Below are positions 40,319-47,756 of a stretch of DNA of 64,000 nt, piece by piece; the stretch's first letter is position 1, and each line of letters starts with the position of its first letter. The stretch is from JANOZM01 sp031429355 (GTDB lineage: Bacteria > Pseudomonadota > Gammaproteobacteria > Burkholderiales > Burkholderiaceae_E), in contig JANOZM010000016.1 in assembly GCA_031429355.1 (NCBI GenBank), forward strand, positions 248,001 through 312,000. Direction: 5' to 3'. The position numbers and the translations under genes are program-made. Under the pieces are notes generated by a model that did not search any database, had not been told where the DNA came from, and was given only the letters and a program-made list of their open reading frames with translations.

Positions 40319-41404
40319 TCAAACGATCGGTTTGTTATCGTCAGCACCGGCTTCCTTGCGCTGCAACCGTGCCGGATGCGTCGCGTTATGAACCTCTTTT
40401 AATTTGGTCAAACTGACCTGCGTGTAAATCTGCGTCGTGTCTAATTTGGCATGGCCTAATAAACTTTGAATGAACCGGATATCGGCCCCGTTTTCGAGCA
40501 TGTGCGTGGCGCACGCCGTGCGTAGTAAATGACACGAACCCGGTTGATTGATTCCCGCTTGAACCAAGTGCTTTTTAACCTGATCCCCCAGCCGCCCCAA
40601 GGGGTAATCTTGCCCGTCATCGTCCAAGAACAGATGGTGCTCATCCATACGTTCGTTGCGCTCACTTAATTCAGGCCGTGCGTGTTTTAAGTATTGATCC
40701 ACCCAAGCGCACGCACGAGCGCCCAGCGGCACTAACCGATCCTTGGCTCCCTTACCTTGGCGAACCATCAACGCCCCGCGCTCGATGTCGATATCGTACA
40801 GCTTTAGATTGGCCAATTCCATCCGACGAACCCCCGTGCTGTACAGCACTTCCAACATCGCGCGCATTCTTAAACCTTCGAGCGTATGCACTTCGCAAGC
40901 GCCAATTAATTGCTCCACTTGGCTAATGGTCAGTAATCCCTTGGGCAGCGTTTTAGGGCGCGTCGGCAGGTCTAAATCAGCCGCCGGGTTATAGAGGATG
41001 TGGTTCTGTTTTGTGAGCCATTTAAACCACGCCTGCAAGGGCAGTAGCAGGTTCAATTGCGCGCTTACGCTTAAGGGCGCGCCGTTGTGTTTGCGGTAGT
41101 GGTACAAGTGCCGCTGATAGCGCTCCAGAATCGGCCTCGTAATGTCTTGCGGTTTTAATAGGCCACGTTCATCACACCATGCAATGAATCTTGCAATGGC
41201 GTGGCGTTGTGCTTGGATCGTTTGCACCGAGTACGCCAACACGCCTTCCCATTCGTGGAAGGCCGCTTGATAGTGCGTCAGTGGGTTGTGCGCCAGCTCA
41301 ATCGGAGCAACCGTCACGCGGCGTTTTCTGGGGGCTTTTTTAACGCCCGCTACAGGCGCTGCTCGTTTGTTTCGTTTAGCGCTGATGCCGCTTAGTGAGC
41401 CCAT
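40319..41404 (-). CDS. Tyrosine recombinase (XerC/D-like integrase) of the element
   Basis: A 361-residue integrase. After a basic N-terminal tail the core-binding domain spans ~40-140 (LAYSVQTIQAQRHAIARFIAW). All catalytic residues are present: Arg193 (TGVRRMEL), Lys218 region (RQGKGAKDR), His292 and Arg295 (CHLLRTACATHML), His318 (LLGHAKLDTTQIY) and Tyr327. It therefore should be active. It has no IntI-specific insert that I can see. It starts 30 bp after the primase stop on the same strand, and the structured region follows it, so primase-recombinase-structure form one unit. Confidence 0.92.
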   Translation of the reverse strand: MGSLSGISAKRNKRAAPVAGVKKAPRKRRVTVAPIELAHNPLTHYQAAFHEWEGVLAYSVQTIQAQRHAIARFIAWCDERGLLKPQDITRPILERYQRHLYHYRKHNGAPLSVSAQLNLLLPLQAWFKWLTKQNHILYNPAADLDLPTRPKTLPKGLLTISQVEQLIGACEVHTLEGLRMRAMLEVLYSTGVRRMELANLKLYDIDIERGALMVRQGKGAKDRLVPLGARACAWVDQYLKHARPELSERNERMDEHHLFLDDDGQDYPLGRLGDQVKKHLVQAGINQPGSCHLLRTACATHMLENGADIRFIQSLLGHAKLDTTQIYTQVSLTKLKEVHNATHPARLQRKEAGADDNKPIV

Positions 41405-41434
41405 GGTCTTTTCTAATTTATTGTTTATTGAGCA

Positions 41435-44400
41435 CTAGGCGGCTAAAGAAACACCAACCCCAGCGGCTAAAGAAGAAACGGCAACCGGCAATGGCGTATT
41501 CAAGTACGGTACGACAGGTGCTTGCACGGCCTTGTCAGAGGCGTTTTCTGGCGCGGGTTTTGTGAATGACGCTGCAAGGCCCAATGGCTCTAGGCTTGCG
41601 CTCGTTAATGGGCTGCGCGTTGCACCCGCTACGGGGCCGTTTTCGGGGCGCGATGACCCCGCAAACCCAGCCTGTTGACCCCGCGAACTGGTTGTCGTAG
41701 TGGCGGCATCGCTCGTATTTTCAGTTGCATTTTTAGTTACGTTTTCATTTGCGTTTTTATTTGTATTACCCGTTTTATTTTGTAAACTATCCACATCGAT
41801 CAACCCCGCAAGGTGCGCTTTGCCCTCCTGCAGCGGGCCATCATGCAAGAGCTCATATTCATAACTTTGCCCACGCTGACCGCGATGCACCAGCACGTGC
41901 TCTAACGCAACCAAACGATCTAAATGCACGCGGCACTGCGTGTCCGACAGCCCCATGTGCGCGCGCACCTGTAAGCGCGTAAAACGCACATCCGAACGCA
42001 AACCACCTTGTGCTTGTTGGCGTTGCGCAACCAACTGATGCAACCCGCCCAACAAGCGCCGCGTTTGCGGCGCCAACTCATCCAAACTGATGCCCAGAAT
42101 TTCATGCGCAATGTGGTTGGCCTGCTTAACATCGTCTAAACTAGCCTCCACATAGTCAATCGTTTTAATGCCCTCACTCGTTTGAATCGGCACCGTCTTA
42201 ATCGAGCGTTGGTGCTGGTGCAACAGCGCCAACGTATCAATCAAGGTCAGGTACTTGTCATGGTCGCGCCGCGTGCGCGTGCGATCATCCAAGAACGTTA
42301 ACGTGTCGGCAAAGGGGTTCACTACCGGCAATGCTTTCAGAAGCCGCTGGGCGTTTTGGTGCTTGGTTTGTAGTGCGGTTTTAGCCTCCCGTTTGGTTAA
42401 TCCGGCCAAGGTTCTTTTTTCTCGTTGCAGCGCATGGATGCGCCTAGTTTGTTCGCGCTCCTCATCGACCGTCAACACCAAACACCGATTCATCAGCTCC
42501 TCATCCAAGTCAATCGCGGTCGTGGTCATCATCAACATCGTGGGGCCCTCGACCTTGTATTCTTGCGTAATTAAATTACCCGTTTTAGGGTCGCTGCCGG
42601 TACTCGCAATCGTTAATTCGCCCTCGCTCTGAAGCAGTTTCATCGCATAGCTCGCACGGCTCGCACCTTCTTCTTCAGCGATGGCCAGAATCCGATGTTT
42701 TAAACTGGTTTGCCCCATGTAAAACAAACTCTGCCCCGTCATCGCGCTGTACTTCGTTCGGGCCTCCTCGGGCACAAACGCCAGCACCGCATCCATCAAC
42801 GAACTTTTACCCGCAGCACTGGAACTTTGAATCACCACGGCCAACGGGCGATCAAGCAACCGACTCACGCAGGCTAAATAACCGACGAGCTTGTTGGTGC
42901 TTTCGCCAACAACGCCACACGCCTCGAAGTCGGCCAGAATCGCATCCAGTAAACGAGGGCTTTTAAGTAACGCAAGCGCTTCGCGTTGCGCGGTTTCACT
43001 CATCACCGGCACCAGTGGCGCCGGGGGCGTCATCGCCGCCGCAATCGCCTCATCTTGCAATACTTCGAGCTTGAGCAGCACACGGCCTAAATCGGTTTTT
43101 AGTAACGGTTCAGCTTGACTTAATTCACCGGCCGCTTGCGCTACAAACACACTACGCGCACGCGCAGCGTACAGATCTAACGTATCCACATGGAAACGTC
43201 CCTCCCCATCGCTCACCATCACGTTGACCTTTAATGCACCCACGGCTAAATTCTTCGGTAAACCCCGCACGCGCCAGCGGCGCGCGCTGGCCCCTTCGCC
43301 AAACGATAGAACGATTTCGCGCTCGGTGATCTGGGCGTCAACATCTGCCTGGGCCGCCGCTGGCATCGCGGCAGCCGGTAACGGGGAGTCGATGGTTTGC
43401 GGTGGGGTGTTTTCGGGTTCGCCTTTTTCTTTAGCCGCTAACGATGGCACGACCGAAACCCCAGCGGCTAAAGAAGAAACAACAACCCCATCGTTTAATT
43501 CAAGATCACCGTTTGCAATCGCAAACTGTTCTTCAAGACGGGCGCGGTTTGCAAACCCCTGCGTGAGTTCACTGAACGGCAATTCTTTTCTTGCGGGGGC
43601 TTGCCCATTGCCAATCCACTGCGCCTGCCGAATCAACAAACCCAAACTTTTACTCGCAGGTTTTACTTTGCCCGCATACTCGTTCGCATCCATGCCCTTG
43701 GGGAACACAATCCGCCAAGCCTCTAAACCCTTGGACTGCACAAGCGCGGCCAGTTTGTTCGCCCCTCTGTCGCCCGCCTCATCACGGTCAAACGCTAGCA
43801 GTATGCGCTTGGCTTTTGAAGCAGCCAGTGCGGTTATTAACGCGTCGGTAATGCCTTCAACCCCATACGCGCTCGTCACATTTTTATACCCCGCACACCA
43901 GAACGTCAACGCATCAATCAACGCCTCACAAACAATGATTTCTTCACTCACATTGGGCGCTAAAGCGGCTCGGTTAAACAACCCCTGACGCGCACCCGCA
44001 AGGTATAAATGCAACGGCGTTCCAAGTCTTAAACCGTCAGTAATTTTACGACCATATAAGTTCACGACCTCGCCGTGTTCATTGAACAACGGAATCACCA
44101 AGCTGCCATTTAAATGCTCATGGCCGCTGTCTCGGTACACGCCCAAACGCTCCAATTGGCTACGAACCTGCGCCCCCGCTTTGCGGTTTTTTTCTGGCAA
44201 CCGAAGACCCAAGGTTCGGTTCGCGTAGCCCAACTGGAACGTGTCAATCGCGGCCTGTGCCGCTTGCCCTTCAATGCCTCGGCTTTGCAAGTATTCCAAC
44301 GCTTGCGGGCTTTGTTTTAACGTCGCGTGGTAATACTGAGCGACCTGGTTTAGTACCGCTCGATCCTCGGTGGCTTGCTGCACCACAGGGGTCAACATTT

Positions 44401-44812
44401 TAATGGTCGCGCGCTTGAGCAAGCTCGCACCACCACCGCTAGCGGCTAAAGAAGAAACGCTCGCCGGTGCAGCGCAATCTGCCGGGGCCGCATGCTGTGA
44501 GGCCGTGTGGTGTGAAGGGGTATTTTGGACGGGGGTGTTTTCTTTCAACACTTCCACCGCGTGCCGGAAACTCAACCCCCGCGTACGCATCACCCAATCC
44601 ACGGGGCCACCCGCAGCCCCACACCCAAAGCAATGCCATAAGTTCTTTTGCGGCGTGACGACCAAGCTGGCCGTGCTGTCCTCGTGAAACGGGCAGCGCC
44701 CTATTAAATCTTTACCGCTGGCTTTTAATTCAATACCCCAGCTACCCACCAGCGCCTGTACGCTGACCTGCGTTTTAATGGTTTCGAGTTCTTGTTCGGG
44801 GATACGGGCCAT
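41435..44812 (-). CDS. CHC2 zinc-finger / TOPRIM primase-like protein with a P-loop ATPase domain
   Basis: A 1125-residue protein. Residues 40-64 form the CHC2 zinc finger (Cys40, His43, Cys61, Cys64) as in DnaG. The TOPRIM-like core is ~291-385 with Glu296 in VCEALIDALTF and Asp342/Asp344 in LAFDRDEAGDRG. A second half holds a P-loop (SSSAAGKSSLMDAVLAF, near residue 665) and AIAEEEG, probably a helicase-like ATPase, then winged-helix-like segments. It should prime and help replicate the element's DNA. Short SSLAA-type segments at ~118-124, ~443-461 and the C-terminus correspond to a repeated DNA motif. AGGA lies 7 bp before the ATG. Confidence 0.85.
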   Translation of the reverse strand: MARIPEQELETIKTQVSVQALVGSWGIELKASGKDLIGRCPFHEDSTASLVVTPQKNLWHCFGCGAAGGPVDWVMRTRGLSFRHAVEVLKENTPVQNTPSHHTASQHAAPADCAAPASVSSLAASGGGASLLKRATIKMLTPVVQQATEDRAVLNQVAQYYHATLKQSPQALEYLQSRGIEGQAAQAAIDTFQLGYANRTLGLRLPEKNRKAGAQVRSQLERLGVYRDSGHEHLNGSLVIPLFNEHGEVVNLYGRKITDGLRLGTPLHLYLAGARQGLFNRAALAPNVSEEIIVCEALIDALTFWCAGYKNVTSAYGVEGITDALITALAASKAKRILLAFDRDEAGDRGANKLAALVQSKGLEAWRIVFPKGMDANEYAGKVKPASKSLGLLIRQAQWIGNGQAPARKELPFSELTQGFANRARLEEQFAIANGDLELNDGVVVSSLAAGVSVVPSLAAKEKGEPENTPPQTIDSPLPAAAMPAAAQADVDAQITEREIVLSFGEGASARRWRVRGLPKNLAVGALKVNVMVSDGEGRFHVDTLDLYAARARSVFVAQAAGELSQAEPLLKTDLGRVLLKLEVLQDEAIAAAMTPPAPLVPVMSETAQREALALLKSPRLLDAILADFEACGVVGESTNKLVGYLACVSRLLDRPLAVVIQSSSAAGKSSLMDAVLAFVPEEARTKYSAMTGQSLFYMGQTSLKHRILAIAEEEGASRASYAMKLLQSEGELTIASTGSDPKTGNLITQEYKVEGPTMLMMTTTAIDLDEELMNRCLVLTVDEEREQTRRIHALQREKRTLAGLTKREAKTALQTKHQNAQRLLKALPVVNPFADTLTFLDDRTRTRRDHDKYLTLIDTLALLHQHQRSIKTVPIQTSEGIKTIDYVEASLDDVKQANHIAHEILGISLDELAPQTRRLLGGLHQLVAQRQQAQGGLRSDVRFTRLQVRAHMGLSDTQCRVHLDRLVALEHVLVHRGQRGQSYEYELLHDGPLQEGKAHLAGLIDVDSLQNKTGNTNKNANENVTKNATENTSDAATTTTSSRGQQAGFAGSSRPENGPVAGATRSPLTSASLEPLGLAASFTKPAPENASDKAVQAPVVPYLNTPLPVAVSSLAAGVGVSLAA
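41438..41486 (+). repeat. Two copies of the AGCGGCTAAAG motif at the 3' end of the primase gene
   Basis: GGCGGCTAAAGAAAC and AGCGGCTAAAGAAGAAAC lie in direct order and include the primase stop region; the second is identical to copies at 43463 and 44441. Confidence 0.85.
43424..43494. repeat. Inverted plus direct copy of the AGCGGCTAAAG motif inside the primase gene
   Basis: TTTTTCTTTAGCCGCT (43424-43439) is the reverse orientation and AGCGGCTAAAGAAGAAAC (43463-43480) the direct one. The direct copy is bracketed by ACGATGG/CCATCGT inverted arms (43441-43447, 43488-43494). On the protein this is the low-complexity linker around residues 443-461. Confidence 0.8.
44441..44458 (+). repeat. Further copy of the 18-bp motif in the primase gene
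   Basis: AGCGGCTAAAGAAGAAAC, identical to the copies at 41462-41479 and 43463-43480. It encodes the VSSLAA linker at residues ~118-123. A partial inverted copy, CCTTAGCCGCTGG, is at 39694-39706 in the structured region. Confidence 0.85.
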
Positions 44813-44860
44813 CGGGAGTTCCTGAGTAAAAAAGCTGTCAAGGGGTCTGGAGTAAAAATA

Positions 44861-44891
44861 ACTCTGTTATGATGTACTCTATATCAGAGTA
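44861..44891. promoter_or_regulatory. Palindromic operator candidate between primase and right regulator gene
   Basis: TACTCT-ATATC-AGAGTA (44875-44891) is a palindrome with 6-bp arms, and a wider ACTCTG/CAGAGT pair (44861, 44885) overlaps it. It sits in the divergent gap, where a regulator could control both sides. TATGAT at 44868 may be a minus-10 box for the regulator. Confidence 0.5.
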
Positions 44892-44927
44892 GTGTCAAGC
44901 GCAATCCTAAAAACCGGGCTTATCCTT

Positions 44928-45323
44928 ATGCTTTATTTAACTCAGCAGCCAATTACCGTGAACACCAAGGACGAGCCTTTTTTTAAAGACATGGGTGCCC
45001 GTATCGCTCAAGCCCGCAAAGAACGCGGCATCACACAAGTGCAACTTTCATCTTCTCTAGGCATTGCACAACAAACCCTTGCACACTATGAAGGTGGCAA
45101 ACTGCGCCTACCCATTTCACTATTACCCGCGCTAGCCAACGCACTCGATACCACCGTGGAAGTACTCATCGGGCAACCCAAAGTAAAATCCACCGGCACC
45201 GCTAAACGAGGCCCAACTTCCAAGCTTGAACAACAAGTGCAGCAAATCGCGCAATTGCCACGCACACAACAACGTTTTGTAAGCCAAATGCTCGACACCA
45301 TTTTGGCGCAAGCGGCTCGCTAA
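44928..45323 (+). CDS. XRE-family helix-turn-helix regulator of the right cassette
   Basis: A protein of about 131 residues if begun at the ATG at 44928; no start has a clear ribosome site, and a GTG at 44958 is possible. The HTH is DMGARIAQARKERGITQVQL...LGIAQQTLAHYEGG...LLPALANALDTTVEVLIG. A C-terminal helix QQRFVSQMLDTILAQ ends it. It is a paralogue of the regulator at 37747-38145, with the same divergent primase neighbour and the same downstream antitoxin-PIN pair. It likely represses the divergent promoters. Confidence 0.82.
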   Translation: MLYLTQQPITVNTKDEPFFKDMGARIAQARKERGITQVQLSSSLGIAQQTLAHYEGGKLRLPISLLPALANALDTTVEVLIGQPKVKSTGTAKRGPTSKLEQQVQQIAQLPRTQQRFVSQMLDTILAQAAR

Positions 45324-45363
45324 GAATGATTGAACTTAAACCACTGTATTTCGGAGTATCCAC

Positions 45364-45630
45364 ATGAACGCCATCGTCATTGAACATGTCCCCATCGAGC
45401 AATTGCCCGCCGAATGGCAAGCCAAGCTTGCGACTCCAGCAAACACACATGTCACCGTGCGCATCGAAACCGAAACCCTTTCGCCAGAACAGCAAGCCGC
45501 TGTAAACGAACTCGAACAGAACCCTCTATTCGGAATTTGGCGTGATCGGCAAGATATGGTCGATGTGCCCGCTTATGTTCGCAGCATTCGCGCCAGTCGG
45601 TTCAACGATGACGGCTCGCGCCGAAGCTAG
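45364..45630 (+). CDS. Antitoxin of the right PIN toxin
   Basis: An 88-residue protein, MNAIVIEHVPIEQLPAEWQA..., with an acidic C-terminal part NPLFGIWRDRQDMVDVPAYVRS whose hydrophobic residues and FG-W pattern fit a PIN-binding antitoxin tail. It is unrelated by eye to the left antitoxin, so the cassette has swapped this part. It ends 7 bp before the PIN start. The call rests on context. Confidence 0.75.
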   Translation: MNAIVIEHVPIEQLPAEWQAKLATPANTHVTVRIETETLSPEQQAAVNELEQNPLFGIWRDRQDMVDVPAYVRSIRASRFNDDGSRRS

Positions 45631-45637
45631 AGGCCTC

Positions 45638-46015
45638 ATGCTGATCGATTCAGATGTACTCATTTGGTTTTTGCGAGGGCACCCCAAGGCCACCGTTCGC
45701 TTAGCCATGCTTGATCAATGGCAGATTTCAATCATCACTTACATGGAAGTTGCCCAAGGCTGCCAAAGCAAAGCTCAATTGGTACAAACCAAGCACGGCC
45801 TTGCTTTACGTAAAACACAGATCGTTCCTGTCTCAGCAAACATCGGGCAACTCGCTGCCGATCTTCTCGACGCTTGGGCGCAATCGCATGGCCTGCGTCT
45901 AGCCGATGCGCTGATAGCAGCAACCGCAATCGAACACAATCAAACCTTATTGACCGCCAACAAGAAACACTTCGCTATGATCTCAAGCTTGAGCATCGAA
46001 GTATTTGAGCCCTAA
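45638..46015 (+). CDS. PIN-domain toxin (VapC-like) of the right cassette
   Basis: A 125-residue PIN protein: MLIDSDVLIWFLRGHPKA, ISIITYMEVAQGC, and LRLADALIAATAIEHNQTLLTANKKHF, giving the usual four acidic residues. I start it at 45638, where AGAGG precedes the ATG by 5 bp, rather than at earlier in-frame ATGs inside the antitoxin gene. It is a presumptive ribonuclease. Its stop abuts the stop of the convergent gene at 46016. Confidence 0.9.
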   Translation: MLIDSDVLIWFLRGHPKATVRLAMLDQWQISIITYMEVAQGCQSKAQLVQTKHGLALRKTQIVPVSANIGQLAADLLDAWAQSHGLRLADALIAATAIEHNQTLLTANKKHFAMISSLSIEVFEP

Positions 46016-46522
46016 TTATTTCTTACGAGCATCAACCACTGCGCGGACTTTTTTTGGCTCTACAAACGAAGCAAATATCTGTTTCAACTTAGCCCGATCA
46101 ACCGCGTTGAGCCAACTGGCGCGAATTTGGTCGATCGCTACATTTAATTGATCAATTAAGTAAATCCGCGCCACCTTCGGGGTGAAGGTCTTCCAAACAT
46201 CTGGGCTAACATGCAACGAAACAAACACATGCATTTCAGACGGCCTGTGTGACAGCTTTAAGCCATCGATTTTCGGGCCAAGCGATAACGATGAAATAAT
46301 AGGACATAGCGTTATTTGCTTCAAACTTGAAGTGAATTTTACCCGCTTAGTTTTTTCGATAAAAAACGTTTTAAGATTAGTAAGAATCGTTTGTAGCTTT
46401 TGGTGGTTTGCACCAATGTCGGTCCCAGAGAACGTAGCAAAGACAAATGATCGTTGCGCTTGGCGAAGATCCAATTCGAAGCCAGCTTCTTTGAGTCTAC
46501 GCAGGACATCTTCTTTTTTCAT
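46016..46522 (-). CDS. Unknown protein, possible immunity partner of the upstream GIY-YIG-like protein
   Basis: A 168-residue protein with no recognised motif: MKKEDVLRRLKEAGFELDLRQAQRSF at the start (residues 1-26), a beta-rich middle and a basic end. It starts 3 bp after the stop of the GIY-YIG-like frame on the same strand. Toxin C-termini of RHS/CDI systems are followed directly by small immunity genes, which is the only reason for the suggestion. It may equally be an unrelated cargo gene. Confidence 0.6.
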   Translation of the reverse strand: MKKEDVLRRLKEAGFELDLRQAQRSFVFATFSGTDIGANHQKLQTILTNLKTFFIEKTKRVKFTSSLKQITLCPIISSLSLGPKIDGLKLSHRPSEMHVFVSLHVSPDVWKTFTPKVARIYLIDQLNVAIDQIRASWLNAVDRAKLKQIFASFVEPKKVRAVVDARKK

Positions 46523-46525
46523 TTT

Positions 46526-47065
46526 TTAGTCCTTACGCTTAGCAATGCCACCCATGGCATAACAAACCATACTTAATTTCGGCATGCCTCCAGTCGCCGC
46601 CTGATAGCCCTTACACAGCATAAATTCTGTACCCCGCGCAGAGGCCCGGTTAGGCTCTAGCGAGAACCGAATCATTTGGGTATTAGTTGCATCGTAGTAC
46701 CACTGTGGGTAGCGACCCTCGGGGACAGGGCGACCCGTAATCCCAAGCTTCATAATCTCGCCGGAGGCTCGATCAACGAGCTGGTACACCCAAGTGCCCC
46801 GATTTTGATCACGTGAATTGCCATGAGTGACATCATCAATTCGCTCGATAGCCGATCCAGTCACAGCTAATCTCGCAGACCGCAAGCCCTCCACTGTACC
46901 GTCGAATACTTCACCCATCGATTGCAGCAACGACGCCACGTCTCGGCGCATACCATCCAGAGGACCAGGCAATCCGCCGGGTCCGCGGCGGCGATTTTCA
47001 AGTTCAGATGCAGCTTGGTTAAAGAGATAAACCTTACTTTTTAGTCTCGTACTGCTGGCTGCCAA
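46526..47065 (-). CDS. Orphan GIY-YIG-like nuclease domain, probably a 5'-truncated toxin module
   Basis: The frame is 179 residues, but the first ~10 (MAASSTRLKS) are simply the 3' end of the glutathione S-transferase gene read in another frame, so the module seems to begin right at the transferase stop. Residues 91-165 resemble a GIY-YIG nuclease: GTWVYQLVDRASGEIMKLGITGR, a basic RYPQWYY, and a Glu in SARGTEFMLCKGYQ. The preceding Gly/Arg-rich part contains YLFNQ. It could be made by coupling to the transferase gene through the overlapping ATG. Function as an RHS/CDI-type toxin is inferred. Confidence 0.6.
   Translation of the reverse strand: MAASSTRLKSKVYLFNQAASELENRRRGPGGLPGPLDGMRRDVASLLQSMGEVFDGTVEGLRSARLAVTGSAIERIDDVTHGNSRDQNRGTWVYQLVDRASGEIMKLGITGRPVPEGRYPQWYYDATNTQMIRFSLEPNRASARGTEFMLCKGYQAATGGMPKLSMVCYAMGGIAKRKD
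47016..47029 (+). repeat. 14-bp direct repeat, right copy
   Basis: TGGTTAAAGAGATA, identical to 39503-39516, located 5 bp before the end (stop codon) of the transferase gene, that is, at the border between core genome and element. Confidence 0.7.
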
Positions 47066-47732
47066 ATAACACCGCTTTCGCTTTGTCGTCTAACAAAGGT
47101 TTACGACGATCCGCTAATACTTGAACAGCTTTTACGACGGCCGGGCGTGCGCTAATCGTATCGAACCACCGCTTTACATGCGGGTGATCTGTTAGATCTA
47201 CACCTTGGTTGGCGTGCGAACGGGCCCAAGGAAAGATAGCCATATCGGCGATGCTGTATTGCTTACCAGCTACAAACGCGCCGGTGGTTTCTAATTGTTT
47301 ATTTAACACGCCGTACAAACGTTTTGATTCGTTGGTATAACGGTCGTAGGCGTATTCGATTTTTTCGGGCGCATAAATTCTAAAGTGATGGGCTTGGCCT
47401 AACATTGGACCAAAGCCACCCATTTGCCACATTAACCATTGCAACACTTCGTATTTGCCGCGCGTACTTTTTGGCATAAATCTACCGGTTTTGCCGGCTA
47501 GGTACAACAAAATAGCGCCCGATTCAAAAATCGAAATTGGTTTGCCGTCTGGTCCATCGGTATCAACCATTGCTGGCATTTTATTGTTCGGACTAATTTT
47601 TAAAAAGTCCGGCGCAAATTGTTCACCTGCACCAATATCAATAGGGTGCACGGCGTAAGCCAATTTGCACTCTTCAAGCATGATATGAATCTTGTGGCCG
47701 TTGGGGGTTGGCCAAGTGTATAAATTAATCAT
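47034..47732 (-). CDS. Glutathione S-transferase, YfcG/Ure2p-like
   Basis: A 232-residue protein with the thioredoxin-fold N-terminus MINLYTWPTPNGHKIHIMLEE, NKMPAMVDTDGPDGKPISIFESGAILLYLA (Pro and Glu-Ser of the glutathione site at residues ~52-81) and the helical C-terminal domain with YSIADMAIFPWARSH. The TPNGHK loop matches the YfcG/YghU group, which has disulfide-bond oxidoreductase activity with glutathione. It lies after an acyl-CoA dehydrogenase gene and marks the right border of the accessory region. Confidence 0.9.
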   Translation of the reverse strand: MINLYTWPTPNGHKIHIMLEECKLAYAVHPIDIGAGEQFAPDFLKISPNNKMPAMVDTDGPDGKPISIFESGAILLYLAGKTGRFMPKSTRGKYEVLQWLMWQMGGFGPMLGQAHHFRIYAPEKIEYAYDRYTNESKRLYGVLNKQLETTGAFVAGKQYSIADMAIFPWARSHANQGVDLTDHPHVKRWFDTISARPAVVKAVQVLADRRKPLLDDKAKAVLFGSQQYETKK

Positions 47733-47756
47733 TGTGTTGGTTCTTTCAAAGATAAC

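Noticed and set aside
39587..40390. Several open frames of 80-92 codons across the hairpin-rich region
   Set aside because: Their composition is Arg/Pro/Gly/Ala from GC-rich palindromes, they overlap each other on both strands, and none has a ribosome site or a protein-like pattern.
43224..43988. A 254-codon plus-strand frame inside the primase gene
   Set aside because: It lies opposite the TOPRIM and linker coding part and has the Ser/Ala/Pro-rich make-up of an antisense shadow; the minus-strand protein has clear motifs.
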